A stretch of DNA of 64,000 bases from Phaseolus vulgaris (GCF_000499845.2 NC_023750.2:3177913-3241912), one strand, 5' to 3'; counted from the first letter of the stretch, positions 25,172-37,950 are shown. Notes: generated by a model not told the origin, from the sequence alone. A program made the numbers and translations.

Positions 25172-27090
25172 TTTCCTTTGAAAGTGAGCTCCTTACCAAG
25201 ATTTTGCTTTGATAATTATTTTTTAATATATTTCAGACAATTTATAAGGTGTGAGAAAAAAGCCACTTTTCATTTCCTATGATCCATGACCATGCTTTCA
25301 ATTGTTCTAGAGTAAAAATTTCAATAGGATCATACCGAGCAATATTGAAAATGATGATGTTTTTCTACCTCCAGATCTCCCACACGACTACAATCCACAC
25401 ACACTCTCAAACCCTATTTCCATATTTTGCTAACCTTAAAATCCTGAAATCTCTAAAATGATATTTCACTGCATTGTGATGTATTGTATCTTCCTCGATC
25501 CATTTATAACACAAACTTCATACTGTCAAAGACACATTACACCTTAGAAAAAGTTATTAATAGGTTCATCTTCTTGCTTGCACAATGCACACAACATATT
25601 GTCAAGTTGATATTATGTTTTGTAACACTCTCCATACTAATAAATGGACAAATAATAGAGCTTTAATTTTCTAGAATTTTCCATATAAAAACTTGTCATC
25701 CCCATTTAACTCATTCAAAAGCTTATTATAAGTTGATTTTACCGTGTAAACATGCATCTCTTCATCTTTTCTTTTTTCCATTCATCTTCCCCATTCTTAC
25801 TCAAATATATGTTGTCAAATTCTTGCAATAACAAATTTACTTGTTTTGTTTCCCATTCAAATCTCCAACTTCTCCACTAAAAATTCCACACCCAACTATT
25901 ATTAATCCACCAACCTATTTCATACAATTTTGCTTCTTTGTTACTAGATATGTCATACAACCTAAGAAATTTTGCTTCCATTTATCTTCCCAAAACCTAT
26001 TCCCTTTTTAACTTTCCACCGAATGTTAACTCCGAAAAGTTTCTCCACTTCTCAATATCAACTATAATCTTGATATCCTTCTACCAAATAGATTATACAT
26101 TATTACCTCTTATGCTCCTTAGTTCCCTCCACCCCCCATATTTGGACTCTATTATTTCCTTCCACAACCCTTAACTTTTTGTCCCTAAGCGCCAAATTCA
26201 TTTTTCTAACAAAGCTATATTAAATAATCTAATTTCTAAAATTTCCAACCTTCATTCCTCAGTTTTACACACTTTTTCCCATGAAAGCAAAATTATTCTC
26301 CTTCCCTCCCTCCCCCAACCCCACAAAAATTTCCTTTGCCTTTTTCCTTTTCTTAATTCTATTTACTACATATGCAATCATTTTAAGAAAAGACATTTAA
26401 AAAAGGAAGAGTAATAATATTTCAAGAGACAAATTTTGTCAGCGAATGATAAGTATCTCAAATTCCATCTTGTCAATCTCTTCTTAATTTTTTCTACTAT
26501 TCTATCCCATAAACTACTTCTTTGATTTCCTCCCACACTCATGCCCAGGTATGCAAAAAGAATATTCATTACATCACAGCTAATAATAGAAGCATACTTG
26601 TGAATCATATTTTCATCTATTCCAGTCCTCATATCCTACTTTTATTGTAATTCACTTTTAACTTGGAAGCAAGCTCAAAACATCTTAAAATACATTTGAA
26701 TACTAAAACATTTTGAGTGGTAGCCTTACAAAAATGGAGAAGGGGATATCCTTGTTGTAATCCATTTTTCGAGTTTAAACTCTACAATTGGACTTCCATT
26801 CACAAGCACCGACAAAAATGGAATTCTATGTACTCTTTTATATCCAAACAGTCCACTTTGTACAAAAGCCTAATTTTCCCAGCATGTAACATGTGAAATC
26901 CCATTTGACTGAATCATATGTTCTCTCATAATCAACTTTTAGAAATACTACTCTTCTTCTTTCTCTTAATATCTTCTAAGGTTTCATTTGCAACCAACAT
27001 ATTATCCAATAGCTCTTTCCCCTTAATAAATGTTGTATGTCTATGATCTATAACATTATCATGGACCTTTTTTAACCTAAGAGATGGTAT
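24561..27090 (-). pseudogene. Decayed LINE, minus strand
   Basis: Reading from 27080 downwards the minus strand gives RT blocks (FIKGKELLDNMLVANE, VDYERTYDSVKWDFTCYMLG). A broken GLRQGDP region follows, then YLGMSVGGNQR and RLTRWNLRYLSFADKICLLK (26632-26378), with stops and frameshifts. The low-coordinate end (24561 onward: a poly-T tract, then acaaataaaataaat) resembles the 3' end of the LINE at 7780-8592, so both probably belong to one LINE family. The stretch 24740-26370 is the decayed zinc-binding part and shows no intact domain. Confidence 0.75.
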
Positions 27091-27100
27091 CTTTTATAAT

Positions 27101-27257
27101 GTGAGTTGATTTTTAGATGTTTTCATTTATAGTGACACTTTTACTTAAGGTTGAGATTTTAACAATTAGAGGTGAGGACCTAAGGAAGATCTCATTGGAC
27201 ATGAACTTAACCAAGTGGTTAAGTAAGTGTAAAAGTTCACTTCACATAGACAAAGAT
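27101..27257. repeat. Dispersed repeat A, copy 2
   Basis: It begins tgtgagttgatttttagatg and follows the same order as 11688-11835, with a short insertion near 27135. It abuts the 5' side of the minus-strand LINE. Confidence 0.7.
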
Positions 27258-27494
27258 GATTGGGAGGATCTCAAATGTCTAATTTATTACTATGCTATTA
27301 TTTTTTTAAACTTTTTTTAATTATAATATTACAACTTTTGATTTAATTATTATACTATTTACTTTGACATCTTAATAAAATACTATATATTTAACTGAAA
27401 TAATAAATATAAAGTAAACTTAAGTTATAAAAACTGTAATTACCTAAAATGATTCAACTGTTAAATAAAATGGTGTGTCAGAAACATTATTCAT

Positions 27495-27780
27495 AACTAG
27501 TTCAAATATAAACCACACGATCCACACTCTATATTAGAAGATTTTTCTAACAACCAAGAATTTGGCTTCACTCACTTTATGGCCTAAAATAAAAGAGGAA
27601 ACATATATTATATAGACTTGACCTAAATCTATAGTCTCTTACGTTGATAACATCATATCAAAGTCCATTTTTCTTTATGTTTACATTATCAAATCGAAAA
27701 CGCTTTCAATTTCTTGATGACATTCAAACTTCTTTCTCACGACCTCCTTAATCATAATTGTCACGTCCTTGTATAACATT
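27495..27780. repeat. Diverged direct repeat C, copy 2
   Basis: Matches 20146-20420 in phrase order and orientation, with many substitutions and an insertion near 27600. It is non-coding. Confidence 0.6.
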
Positions 27781-29210
27781 ACATCAATTATCGTTAAGGT
27801 ATGGTTGATTTTGGAATTTGAAAATTTTATCACGGTTTTATTTAAAAAAAAAAAGATTTGGTGAGTTAAAAGAAAAAGAAATATAAGTTATTATTTTCTC
27901 CTTGTCGACTAATATGAAATTTTTGAATGCACTAAAAACACGACATACATTTCTTGTCTGTTCGAAGATTTTAAATAAAAATTATTTTCATTGAAATAAA
28001 TTTTATGTCAATTTATTAAATGGTTTGGATTTTTCTTTAAAAAAATATTTAACAAAAACTCGTTTGATAAAAAAATATTTGATATGAGAAATGTCTTTTT
28101 TTATAAGAGTTGGAGTACCTATTCACTCTATTTTAATTTCATTTATTCTTTATTAATAAAAAAATCTTGATAAAATATTACACTTTAAAATAATGAAAAT
28201 TTTATGAGAATGAAAATATTATAAAAAATTTACATATGCATATATTTTAAAATAATTATTTTCTTGTTATAAAAGCACTAACTTCTAGTAGCAGCAGTAT
28301 AGTATTTATAATTTTTATTCTATAAACTTTAATATTATTTATTTTCAATTATTACACCTAAAAATGGATTTCTCTTTTAAGTTTAATATGTTTATGCATA
28401 TTAATAGCAACGCAAACTAATATATTTAAATCATATATTTATAAATGTAGTTTTATATTTGGGCACGCACATATACCTTAAAAAGACAAATTAATTTTAG
28501 AAATCGAATTATTAATAATTCTCTAAAATTGAAATATTCATAACCATAACTTTTTAATGAAATTAGATTGCTACATATTACAATACTTATTGGTACTCTA
28601 TATACTTCTATTATTTTTATTTATTTATTTATTTTGATTAAAAAATGGCAGATTAATCTATTTTTAGTACTTGACGAACCTCGTTGATATTTATTCTACT
28701 CATCAGATCCAAACCTGAGGCTATGAAACACAAAGGCCCCCCTCTTAAGAAACTCATCCAAAGACATTCTATTCACTGAATATTTGACAAGGAAAAGGAT
28801 GTTTTGTTGATAAGGAAAATGATGAAAAAACTTAGATTAAGCATAGTTTTGCATTGGTCAAATTTGACTAGTTTATAAGTGTAGCAATCACATGCATGTT
28901 TTTTTGTAAGAAAAGTAAATGGAAAGAAAGATAATAAGATGGGTGCATGTACATTCTGGAAGCAAAATTGTGATTTGAAGCTGAATTTGTATGAGAGAAA
29001 AAAAAAGGGTGCATGTACTTGGGGATACCTATAAAGAGAATTGTCGATTGAAGCTGATACATTCCAAATTTGATAACTACATCCCTCACAAAATACAACA
29101 GCTTTGTTTGTTGATTTGTTTTTTCTTTTTGTTTCTGAGATCGAATATTAGCTGAGTAATATGTAGGGTAAAAGCAATTGATTCACAATAGGTGTTTTTT
29201 TTATTCTAAT
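27781..29210. other. AT-rich intergenic DNA
   Basis: No supported gene. The phrase gggtgcatgtac repeats near 28939 and 29008, and nothing else is recognised. Confidence 0.45.
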
Positions 29211-29214
29211 TACA

Positions 29215-29425
29215 TTGCAAAAAAATCATAAAATTAAAATAAAAATTAATTTCAGTGACAATAAATAATTAATTACTTTATTAACTAAATTAGATACTAT
29301 TTTATAGATTAAAAAAATATTGATATCTAAAGTAGTTTCTATTATTAGTAAAAAATTATAAACTAATTATAAACTAATTTCTAAATTGATATCTAATTTA
29401 GCTACCAAAGTTTTAACTACTAATT
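29215..29425. mobile_element. Partial CACTA-type foldback element
   Basis: Left arm phrases (acattgcaaaaaaatcataa, taattaattactttatt, tttctattatt, tatctaatttagctacca) match the foldback family. The second arm is missing. Confidence 0.5.
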
Positions 29426-29429
29426 ACTT

Positions 29430-31040
29430 GTGATATACCTGGAGGTAGCCATGCCTTCTTCATCTTATAGTAGTTATGTTTCGGCTGCTTTGGGTGGTGT
29501 TGGCAGGGGTACCAAGGTACCTTGTAAATATAACTAGTTCAGACTCTAGTGACTCTGGGAACACGAGCATGTCCTTTCAAGTGACTCAGATGATTGTTGG
29601 AGGGGAAAATGTCATGATAGTGATGTATTTATGTCATGACCAGCTATTCGTGGGAGGATTCCTGAGTTTGGGAGTATATCTCGAAGTATCGACAATCTTC
29701 AATGTTGAAGTCGTTTGCTGATAGAATGAAAATATTGGTCGATGATGTTTTGGACGAGATTGTGTCCCTCCACAAGGGTAGTGTGTTGGATACGGTTTGC
29801 CTTGTGCGAGAAGATTCGTTCGAGGACTTTTTCTTTTTCTTTTTTTTTGTTTGTTTAATAACTTATATGCATATCTGGTTTCCCTTATATAGGTTTATTA
29901 TGGAGGTGCTTCAAATTTTAAATGTTGCACCAACCCAATTGCATCCTAACAGTTGGGTAGTGATCCAGGCTTTCCACCTGCTTTTCTTGGCATTGAGCCT
30001 CAGGCTATCACTTCGATCTTTTTACATTTTTATAACACTAGGATGGGAGATTGGGTGGGGTTGTTGTCTCTAGTCAGTCAACCAAGAACTTGTCTTTTCA
30101 CGCCTTTTATATCCTCGTTTAAATATTTTAAATGTGAATTTTTTAAAGTAGTGGTAGGGTAAGAGGGTGGTTAGTATTTTTACAAATGGAAAGACCCCTT
30201 GGCTCCCATTTTATTGGACAAAGAATTTGGGTTTAATAAGTGATCAAGGTCGCTAATGATCACGGAGGACTTGGAGGTATTAGGTAATAGATGAGCTTCC
30301 CCGAAGGATCACCACCCAACTTCTCTTAAGGACATACTTATCCCCGAAGGCCCGTTCATTGAAAAGGCTCCATTGTGAGTCAAAGTTTTCAATTCTAGCA
30401 CTCGAGATTTTCATAGTCGGGATATCTGCTTGGCTAATAAAGTCTCGGTTAGCTTGAATTCGACTAAGCAAGAGTTATATCTCTCGACCCCATTTTGACA
30501 AGCTTCATAATGTCTTGATGGAGTTATGCGCTTAGACCTTTGTTCTCAGCAAGTGCATGAGCACAAGTTTGAAGAGTTAGAGGGATGTTGCTGAAGTCAA
30601 GAACTTAAAGGCTCAATTGGTCGAGTCGGCTTCATCACTCAAGGTTGCTTGGAGGCCAATATCTCTATCTCCGCAAGGAACAAAGACTTGGAGACTGAGT
30701 TTGTCCTTACCAAGCTAGATGCGGGCAACTGGCGTCAACAATGTCGCTTTGCTGAGGCGAAGGAGTAAAGTTGGCCACCAAGGAGGTTGATATGAGTTCC
30801 TTGAAGCAAGAGTTGGAGGTTTACGGAGAACCAAGTGCTCGAGCAGCATGATGCCGACTTTGGAAAGGTTCTCCAACAGGTCACCTTCTTCTATAAGATT
30901 CCTCTTGATGTGGAGAATTTTGATGTGGGGATGGATTTTTCCTAGGCAAGCTTGTGCCAATTAAGGAAATCCTGAATGCCAAGGACGAGTCGGCTAGGTC
31001 AGGTACTCTGGGAATTGATGAGGCAGATTTATGACTTTGT
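29430..31040 (+). pseudogene. Decayed gypsy-type retrotransposon ORF (PF04195-like)
   Basis: Plus-strand translations in shifting frames give blocks typical of the plant 'putative gypsy-type transposon' protein: VAPTQLHPNSWVVIQAF, then FLHFYNTRMGDWVGLLSL and SSFKYFKCEFFKV. A long charged, probably coiled-coil region follows (30600-30960: KEVDMSSLKQELEVYG, GKLVPIKEIL). Many stops and frameshifts are present. No integrase or RT is seen. Confidence 0.6.
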
Positions 31041-31086
31041 TTCATGTAAATTTTATTTTTTTGGGTTGAGTGTAGGGATCTACTTT

Positions 31087-31388
31087 GAAAACATTCGACT
31101 TTATAAGATATCGGCTAGTCAGTTTTGGCTAGTCGGTTAAACATATATATGAGTATGGACTTTGATTTTTTGCAGATTGTTCTTTAGTGGTATCATTTAG
31201 TCATTTTTCTATTTCTTTTGTATGGCTTTAATCGCTTTACAAACATTTGACTTTTTACCCTTTATGTAAGATCTCAACTAGTCAGTTTCAGCTAGTCGGT
31301 TACACATATATGAGTATGGACTTTGATTTTTTGCAGATCGTTCTTTAGTGATATCGTTTAGTCAGTTTTATATTGCTTTTGTATTGGT
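31087..31388. repeat. Two tandem copies of a unit of about 151 bp
   Basis: The copies are about 31087-31236 and 31238-31388. Each contains gctagtcggtt, atatatgagtatggactttg and ttttttgcagat. They lie directly downstream of the decayed gypsy-type ORF and may be its 3' untranslated part. Confidence 0.75.
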
Positions 31389-31393
31389 TTTAA

Positions 31394-31616
31394 TCACTTT
31401 TGTATTAGTTACCAACTACTTTAGATTCTAAGGTTGGTAGATAAAATCTTGGTAGCTAATTAGATACCAATTAAGAAACTATTTATTAATAATAAAAACT
31501 ACTTTAGATACTAATAATGTTTTTAGTTTCTAAAATAGTAGCTAATTTAATCAATATAGTAACTAATTATTTTTTGTCTTTAAAATTAGTTTTTATGCAA
31601 TGATTTTCTTATAGTG
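31394..31616. mobile_element. Partial CACTA-type foldback element
   Basis: The end atgcaatgattttcttatagtg and the phrases ggtagctaattagatacca and ttttagtttctaaaatag match the right arm of the foldback family. The left arm is largely missing. Confidence 0.6.
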
Positions 31617-33780
31617 TGGATTGTACAAATGATTAAGTCGGCTCAGGTCGATCCAAATGCCTCCTAATCATGTTTTAAGTGTTTAAGAGTATAATTTGTC
31701 TATTAATAACGTTGTTAGATCTTACTTGCAGGTAAGATCGAGAGGATACAGTGCACCGACATGTTGAGAGTCCAGATGAGTGTATGACCTCTCGGCACTT
31801 GAGCTCTCGGTAGTACAATTAAATTTGTTCAAATAAAATAAAAATAACATTTTATTTGTATAACTTAGGATCTTATTTAAAATTAATATTTTAAATTTTA
31901 TGTTGTGGAGTTTTAGAATACCAAATTGTTAAATTTTTAACTTTGAATACGACTTACGAAAAGATCTTTTTGGCACTGCGTGCTTGTGTATCACGAGTAT
32001 GTCCCATTCATCGTTGGGTTTCCTTTTATAACACATTCGCATATAAATAGACTTTTAGCTTTCTTGATTGAATTCACTGTATCATACCAATAATAGTACG
32101 AGGAAACTTCCTAGTGTCGTGTTTCAATTTGGTATTAATCCTTCAACATAGCCAAAGGAATAAATAGTTTCTAATATTATTTTTATAACATTAATTTAGT
32201 CTACTATTATAAGACATTTTCAACCAATTTCCCTTAAAAAGATTAGATATATATTCATTTAAAATAATAAATTTATCAGTAATATGTAATAAGGGCTAAG
32301 TATCCTGAAATATCTCCATTTTATATATTTTTTTGTCAATAAAAAAAAAGTAATACGTATTGTTGTTTCAAAATTATATTTACATATTTAAAACTAAAGG
32401 AGTTAAGAAATACTTAGTATATGTGAGTCTTTATATTCTCAAATAAGATTAAGAGTGAAAATATTTTTTTATAATTTATTTCAAATCTTTAACCAAGGAT
32501 AATTTAAGAAAAAAAATAATCAATGAATTATTAAATCATAAGGAGTGCTATAAAAATAGACGGAGTGATTTATTGAAAAGGGTCAAACAAATAGGCACAA
32601 AAAGAGTAATAAATTTTTTTCTTAAAATTTTATGAAAATAGTTTCATTACTATAATAGGTTTCATCTAGTATAGTCCACTCTTAGAATTATCTATTAATG
32701 AGTATATATATATTATTGAAGTACCTTTTTTTTTTCTTAGTAGGTTCTTTTCTATGGATTTTAGTATATTTTTCTCATATTTGTTTATATTTTTTTAATA
32801 ATATTTTTTTATATGGTAAGAGATCATGGTTGAAATTTGAACTGTTAGCTTAAGTGTAATGTCAACTTTTATAATAAAGACTAACATGATAACTATTTAT
32901 AAATAGAAAAAAACATTATATGTTAGTTCTAAATTATACAGTGAGTAACATACATTAGTTTAAATTGAATAGTGTTGTTCCATTCAGATTAAATCAATGT
33001 TTTTTTTTGCTAGATTCCACTACATTGATTACATTCAGAGCCAGTGTAGTTGTTCTTAGAAAAAAAATGAAATATTATCTTTTTTTAGTTGTTAGAAGAA
33101 GAAACTTTTATGTTGAGCTATGAATAAAGATGAGTTCTAGAAGAGGACGAATGAGCACTCAATGGAAGTCTAGTGTAGTAAACAAATGATGAGTTATTTT
33201 TGGAATAGATCCTTAATTTGAAAGAAAGAGAAGTATTGTGTTATAATATATTAGTCCCTTTTAGTAGACATATTATTATATAGGATTTATTAAAGTCACT
33301 ATTAATATAACAAAAGATAAATAATAACTTTTATAAGAACTTGTTATGATTCATATTAAATTGGAGATAAAAAACAAAACAAAAAATATTCTTTTAGGAT
33401 GAACGAGCTTTATTGTTTCACAAAATATTTTGAGGTCTTTTATACATATTGAAACACAATATTTAATGTATGTTCATTTTTAAAAATTGAAGCATGTTTA
33501 ATGCGAACTTCAAATTTTAGTGTTTGTTTATAAGTAATAAAAGAAAAGGGTTGATGCTTATAGAAATTTTAAACTTAATAGTATAGATTGGTGTACAAGG
33601 GTTACTGCAGAGATTGGTGTAGGAAGATGAATGTTGAACAATAAATAAATTTATCCAACAATTTTATTATTTAGTATTTGGAAATACTGTTCACTTAAAT
33701 GAATTTGTCATAACCATTTTTGTTTGGATCTAATAATATGTGGAAAAGAAAACAAGCGAGAAAAGGTGAGTTGCAAGGTT
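31617..33780. other. Intergenic DNA, no gene seen
   Basis: At 31620-32150 the sequence is more mixed and may be further decayed gypsy LTR. From 32150 on it is plain AT-rich DNA. Confidence 0.4.
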
Positions 33781-33792
33781 TTGACGTGAGGA

Positions 33793-33881
33793 AGTGTGTG
33801 GAAATCACACATTTATTAGGTCACCCGCTATCGGAAGTGTGTTGGAAATCACACATTTATTAGGTCACCCGCTATCGGGCC
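33793..33881. repeat. Tandem duplication of a unit of about 44 bp
   Basis: Two copies of a unit containing aaatcacacatttattaggt and cacccgctatcgg (starting near 33793 and 33837) stand immediately before the copia LTR. Confidence 0.9.
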
Positions 33882-33889
33882 GTTATAGG

Positions 33890-34208
33890 TGTTGGAAAAA
33901 ACGGGTAATTTCCCCACTAAAACAGAACACTAACAAAGCTACCCGACAAATAATATTGAATAAAAAGAACGGAATAATAAAAGAGATAAAGAGGAAAAAA
34001 CACACCAGAAAATTGTTAACGGAGTTCGGCCAATTTAGCCTAATCTTCGAGCACACCTGAAACAGCCCGCTTTCATTATTATGGGAGAAGATATTACAAA
34101 TTGGGATATATAACAGTGAAGGAGGAGATGTTAATTTATAGCCCTCAAACCTCCTTCCCAAACAATGAACCCACCGATGTGGGACTTGAGATTAAGCCAA
34201 AATCAACA
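33890..34208 (-). repeat. 3' LTR of the copia element
   Basis: 319 bp, starting tgttggaaaa and ending aatcaaca on the plus strand. It matches 37968-38281. Confidence 0.95.
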
Positions 34209-34220
34209 AATCTCCACCTT
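34209..34220 (-). promoter_or_regulatory. Polypurine tract of the copia element
   Basis: AAGGTGGAGATT on the minus strand directly precedes the 3' LTR. It would prime plus-strand DNA synthesis. Confidence 0.85.
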
Positions 34221-34315
34221 GGCTTAATTTCAAGTCCTACCTAATACAAATCTTCTCAAAACATAACAAAAACAAACTTTGCAGTGCTTCAAATTTGCGC
34301 CTCCGAGCGCCAACT

Positions 34316-34561
34316 TCAAATGTGCAAGATATTAACCAAGTCTAAACAATGTTCAAACTTGGCCCTTGTAACCACCTTGGTGAGCATATCTGCAGGATTC
34401 TCCGTAGTGCGAATCTTCTGGAGAACAATCTCCTCTTCTTCGAGAATCTCATGCACAAAGTGATAGCGAACATCAATGTGCTTCGTTCGTGCATGAAAGA
34501 CTTGATTCTTTGCTAAATAAATTTGCACATGGGACTTTTGCCATGTATTCTCGTCCTTCAT
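34316..34561 (-). pseudogene. Copia RNase H C-terminal remnant
   Basis: The frame reads YLAKNQVFHARTKHIDVRYH and ends ADMLTKVVTRAKFEHCLDLV, the usual C-terminus of a copia polyprotein. The catalytic N-terminal half of RNase H is deleted. The junction with RT lies near 34520-34550. Confidence 0.85.
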
Positions 34562-35396
34562 CAGTCGTCGGAGATAAACGACTACTCAATTTCAAATGAG
34601 GAGCAAGTGGGGTACTTACTTGTTTTGTATCTTCGTGTATACCAAAACGTTGTAGTACCTTCTGCAAATACTGCTTCTGTGACAGCCAAAGTTTGCCCTT
34701 CTCTATGTCCCTGTTTATCTCCATGCCGTGAATCTTCTTGGCTTCCCCCAAATCCTTCATCTTGAACTCTTTACTCAACTGAGCCTTTAACCTGTCAATC
34801 TCAACTTGGCTCTTTGTTGCCATCAGCATATCATCAACATATAAGAGTAAGTAAATGTATGAACCATCTTCAAGTCTGCGCAAATACACACAGTGATCAT
34901 ATTTGCTTCTCTTGTACTTCCGATCCTTCATGAACTTATCAAATCGTTTGTACCACTGTCTCGGAGATTGTTTCAGTCCGTACAACGATTTGCTAAGTTT
35001 ACAAACCCAATCTTCTTGACCAGCAACCTTGTATCCTTCTGGTTGAGTCATATAGATTTCCTCCTTCAAATCATCATGTAGGAACGCGGTCTTTACATCA
35101 AGTTGAGCTAGCTCCAAATTCAACTGTGCTACCAAGGCCAACAAAATTCGAATGGAGGAATATTTAACAACTGGAGAAAATACCTCATTATAATCAATTC
35201 ACTCCCTCTGAGCAAAGCCTTTAGCAACCAACCTTGCCTTGTAGCGAACATCTTCTTTATTAGGAAATCCTTCTTTCTTTGCAAATACCCATTTGCACCC
35301 AATTGTCTTCTTACCTTTTGATAATTGTGCCAGCTTCCACGTCTTATTCTTCTTCAAACTGCATCTCCTCTTCCATCGCACCTGCCCAATTACCAC
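34473..35396 (-). pseudogene. Copia reverse transcriptase region
   Basis: After the KTWKL and KWVFAKKE blocks (35396-35202), a TGA stop at 35199-35201 interrupts the frame. It then continues through QLDVKTAFLHDDL, the YGLKQSPRQWYKRFD block and the catalytic YVDDML. Motifs are otherwise well preserved, so decay is recent. The frame is lost where the downstream deletion joins it to the RNase H tail. Confidence 0.9.
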
Positions 35397-35634
35397 TCTC
35401 TGAACTCAGAATGGCTTCTGGGTAAGTGGATGGAATGTCATCAACAACTGGAAGTGCATAGGCAACCATATCCATGAAACGAGCAGGCTTCTGGATATCT
35501 CGTCTCTGTCTACCAACTGCAATTGGCGCTGATTGCTGTTGAGATTCTTGGGTATGGACCTCTTCCTCATCTGACTCTTCTTTTGCCATAGGAGAGTCAC
35601 TTGTGGTATTTCATGTTGGGATCACCATTGTTTG

Positions 35635-36456
35635 CTAAAACTTCACCTGCTTCCGGGCACACTCCACCTGTTGCGGAGTACTGTTAGCTCCTTCTGGATT
35701 TGCCTTCTTTAACATGGCAGATTCATCAAAGGTAACATCCCTGCTGATAATCGTCTTCTTTGCCTCTAGACACCACAAACGGTATCCCTTCACTCCAGGA
35801 CTAAAACCCATGAAAAGAGTCTTCTTTGCCCGTGGATCTAACTTTGATTCAATCACATGATAATATGCAATAGAACTAAAAACATGCAAAGAATCATAAT
35901 CAGTTGCAGGTTTTCCAAACCATACCTCTAACGGGGTTTTGCCATCTATAGCAGATGAGGGCAAACGATTGACGAGATGTTGAGCGTATGTCACAGCCTC
36001 ACTCCAAAACTCTCTGCCTAACTCAGCATTAGACAACATACAACGAACTTTCTCCACAAGTGTCTTGTTCATACACTCCGACACCCCATTCTGCTGTGGT
36101 GTTTTTCTAACAGTGAAGTGTCGAACTATGCCACAATCTTGGCATACCTTCAGAAACATATCACTCTTGTATACTCCTCCATTGTCTGTTCGGAGAACCT
36201 TAATCTTCCTTCTTGTCTGGTTTTCAACTTGAGCTTTCCACTTAAGGAAAATTTCAAGCACATCATTTTTGTTCTTCATAGTAAACACCCAAACTCTCCT
36301 GGAAAAATCATCCACAAAAGTGACAAAATAATGCCTACCTCCGATTGACGGAGTCTTGGCAGGTCCCCACACATCTGAATGCACATAATCTAGAATACCT
36401 TGGTATTGTGAATTGCAGTGCCAAACTTCACTCTTCGTTGTTTTCCCAGAACACAA
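35635..36456 (-). pseudogene. Copia integrase region
   Basis: The integrase core with its D-D-E residues is visible: D in HSDVWGP, D in RTDNGG and E in the NGVSECMN block. The C-terminal GKKR-like region follows (FMGFSPGVKGYRLW). A frameshift near 36440 separates it from the zinc-binding GAG-pre-integrase segment, and a stop ends the frame at about 35635. Confidence 0.9.
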
Positions 36457-37148
36457 TACTCACAAAATTCAAGTTTGCAAGCCTTCATACCTTTCAACAA
36501 TCCCTGCTTGGTAAGAATTTGCAAGGATTTCTCTCCAGCATGTCCCAAACTCATATGCCACAACTTCGCTGCCTCAGCATCCTTCTTAGAGCTAAACGTT
36601 GTTGCCGCTACTGTCCCCACCACTGTACTACCTTGATAGTAATAAAGATTGTTCTTCCTCACGCCTTTCAACATCACCAGTACTCCTGAAGTTGCTTTAA
36701 GAATTCCATCTCGCATCGTCACAACTAGGCCTTTAGATTCTAAAGCCCCCAATGAGATGAGATTTTTCTTCAACTTTGGCACGTACCGTACATCCCGCAA
36801 AATTCTGGTGGATCCATCATGATTTCGCAGCTTGATTGAACCTATCCCAGTTGTCTTACATGGATTATCATTACCCATGTAAACAACCTCGCCATCAAGT
36901 TCTTGAAATTCAAAGAACCATTCCCGAATGGGACACATATGATAGGTACAACCTGAATCCAATATCCACTCATCTGGATACGATGATGCTGAAAGTGAGA
37001 CAATTAAAGATATATCTGATTCCACATCACTTTTGCATTCTGCAACATTTGCATCTTGCAGAGCCTTCCCTTTCTTCTGCAGTTTTGGACAGTCTTTTTT
37101 CCAGTGTCCTTTCTCATGACAAAAAGCACACTCATCTTTGGCAACGGC
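36390..37148 (-). pseudogene. Copia zinc knuckle, protease and GAG-pre-integrase segment
   Basis: It reads through a CCHC knuckle (CAFCHEKGHWKKDC), the protease active-site region (DSGCTYHMC) and the GAG-pre-integrase HH-CC zinc motif (WHMSLGHAG, CEYCVLGK). It is separated from gag by one in-frame TGA and from integrase by a frameshift. Confidence 0.9.
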
Positions 37149-37790
37149 TCAACCTTTAGACTTAGACCTCCCTCTTCTCCCCTTTGTTTGACTTTGCTGA
37201 CGACCTCTTGCCACCAATGCTTCTTCTGATGTTGTTGATTTGGTTTTCATCTTATCTTGTTTTCTCAATTGATGACTATATAAAACAGAACAAACAGCAT
37301 CTAACGACACATTCTCCTTCCCGTGAAGGAGCGTAGTCTCCAAATGTTCAAATTTATCAGGAAGAGTTGATAACAATATCAAAGCCAAATCTTCATCCTC
37401 AAACTTCACATCTAAATTCAACAGGTCTACTACTAATTGATTAAACATAGTGATGTGTGCATTCATAGTAGTACCTTGTTGGTAGTCAAATCGGAACAAC
37501 CTTTTCTTCATCAGGAGCTTGTTCTGACCACTCTTCTTCAGAAACTTGTCCTCTAATGCCTTCCACAGTTTGTGTGCAGAAGTCTCAGTTTTTACAGCAT
37601 ACTTCTGCTCTCTAGATAGGCAGGATCGAATAGTTCGGCATGCCAACCGGTTGATGATGCTCCAGTCTTTCTCCTCTACCTCTTCTGGTTTCTCTCCTTC
37701 AATAGCAATATCAAGACCCTGCTGAAAAAGAGAGTCCAAGACCTCTCCTTGCCACATGCCAAAATGTCTAGTGTCATCAAATATTTCCAC
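37149..37790 (-). pseudogene. Copia gag (UBN2-type)
   Basis: An open frame of 213 codons with typical copia gag blocks (WKALEDKFLKKS, LLMKKRLFRFDYQQG, DLALILLSTLPDKFEHLETT). It ends in a basic stretch before the TGA at 37149-37151. The zinc knuckle follows in the same frame after that stop. Confidence 0.9.
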
Positions 37791-37950
37791 TGTCGAATTT
37801 CAAAGTCGACATCGGGAACCTCGACCATGGTGACGAGGAGCCTGACACTCTGGATACATCCTTCACTTCTTCTTCTTAATTTGCCATTACAAACTCAAAA
37901 TATAATATTCAATATTACAAATAATTTCAAACAACCTAAGGGCGAACCTT

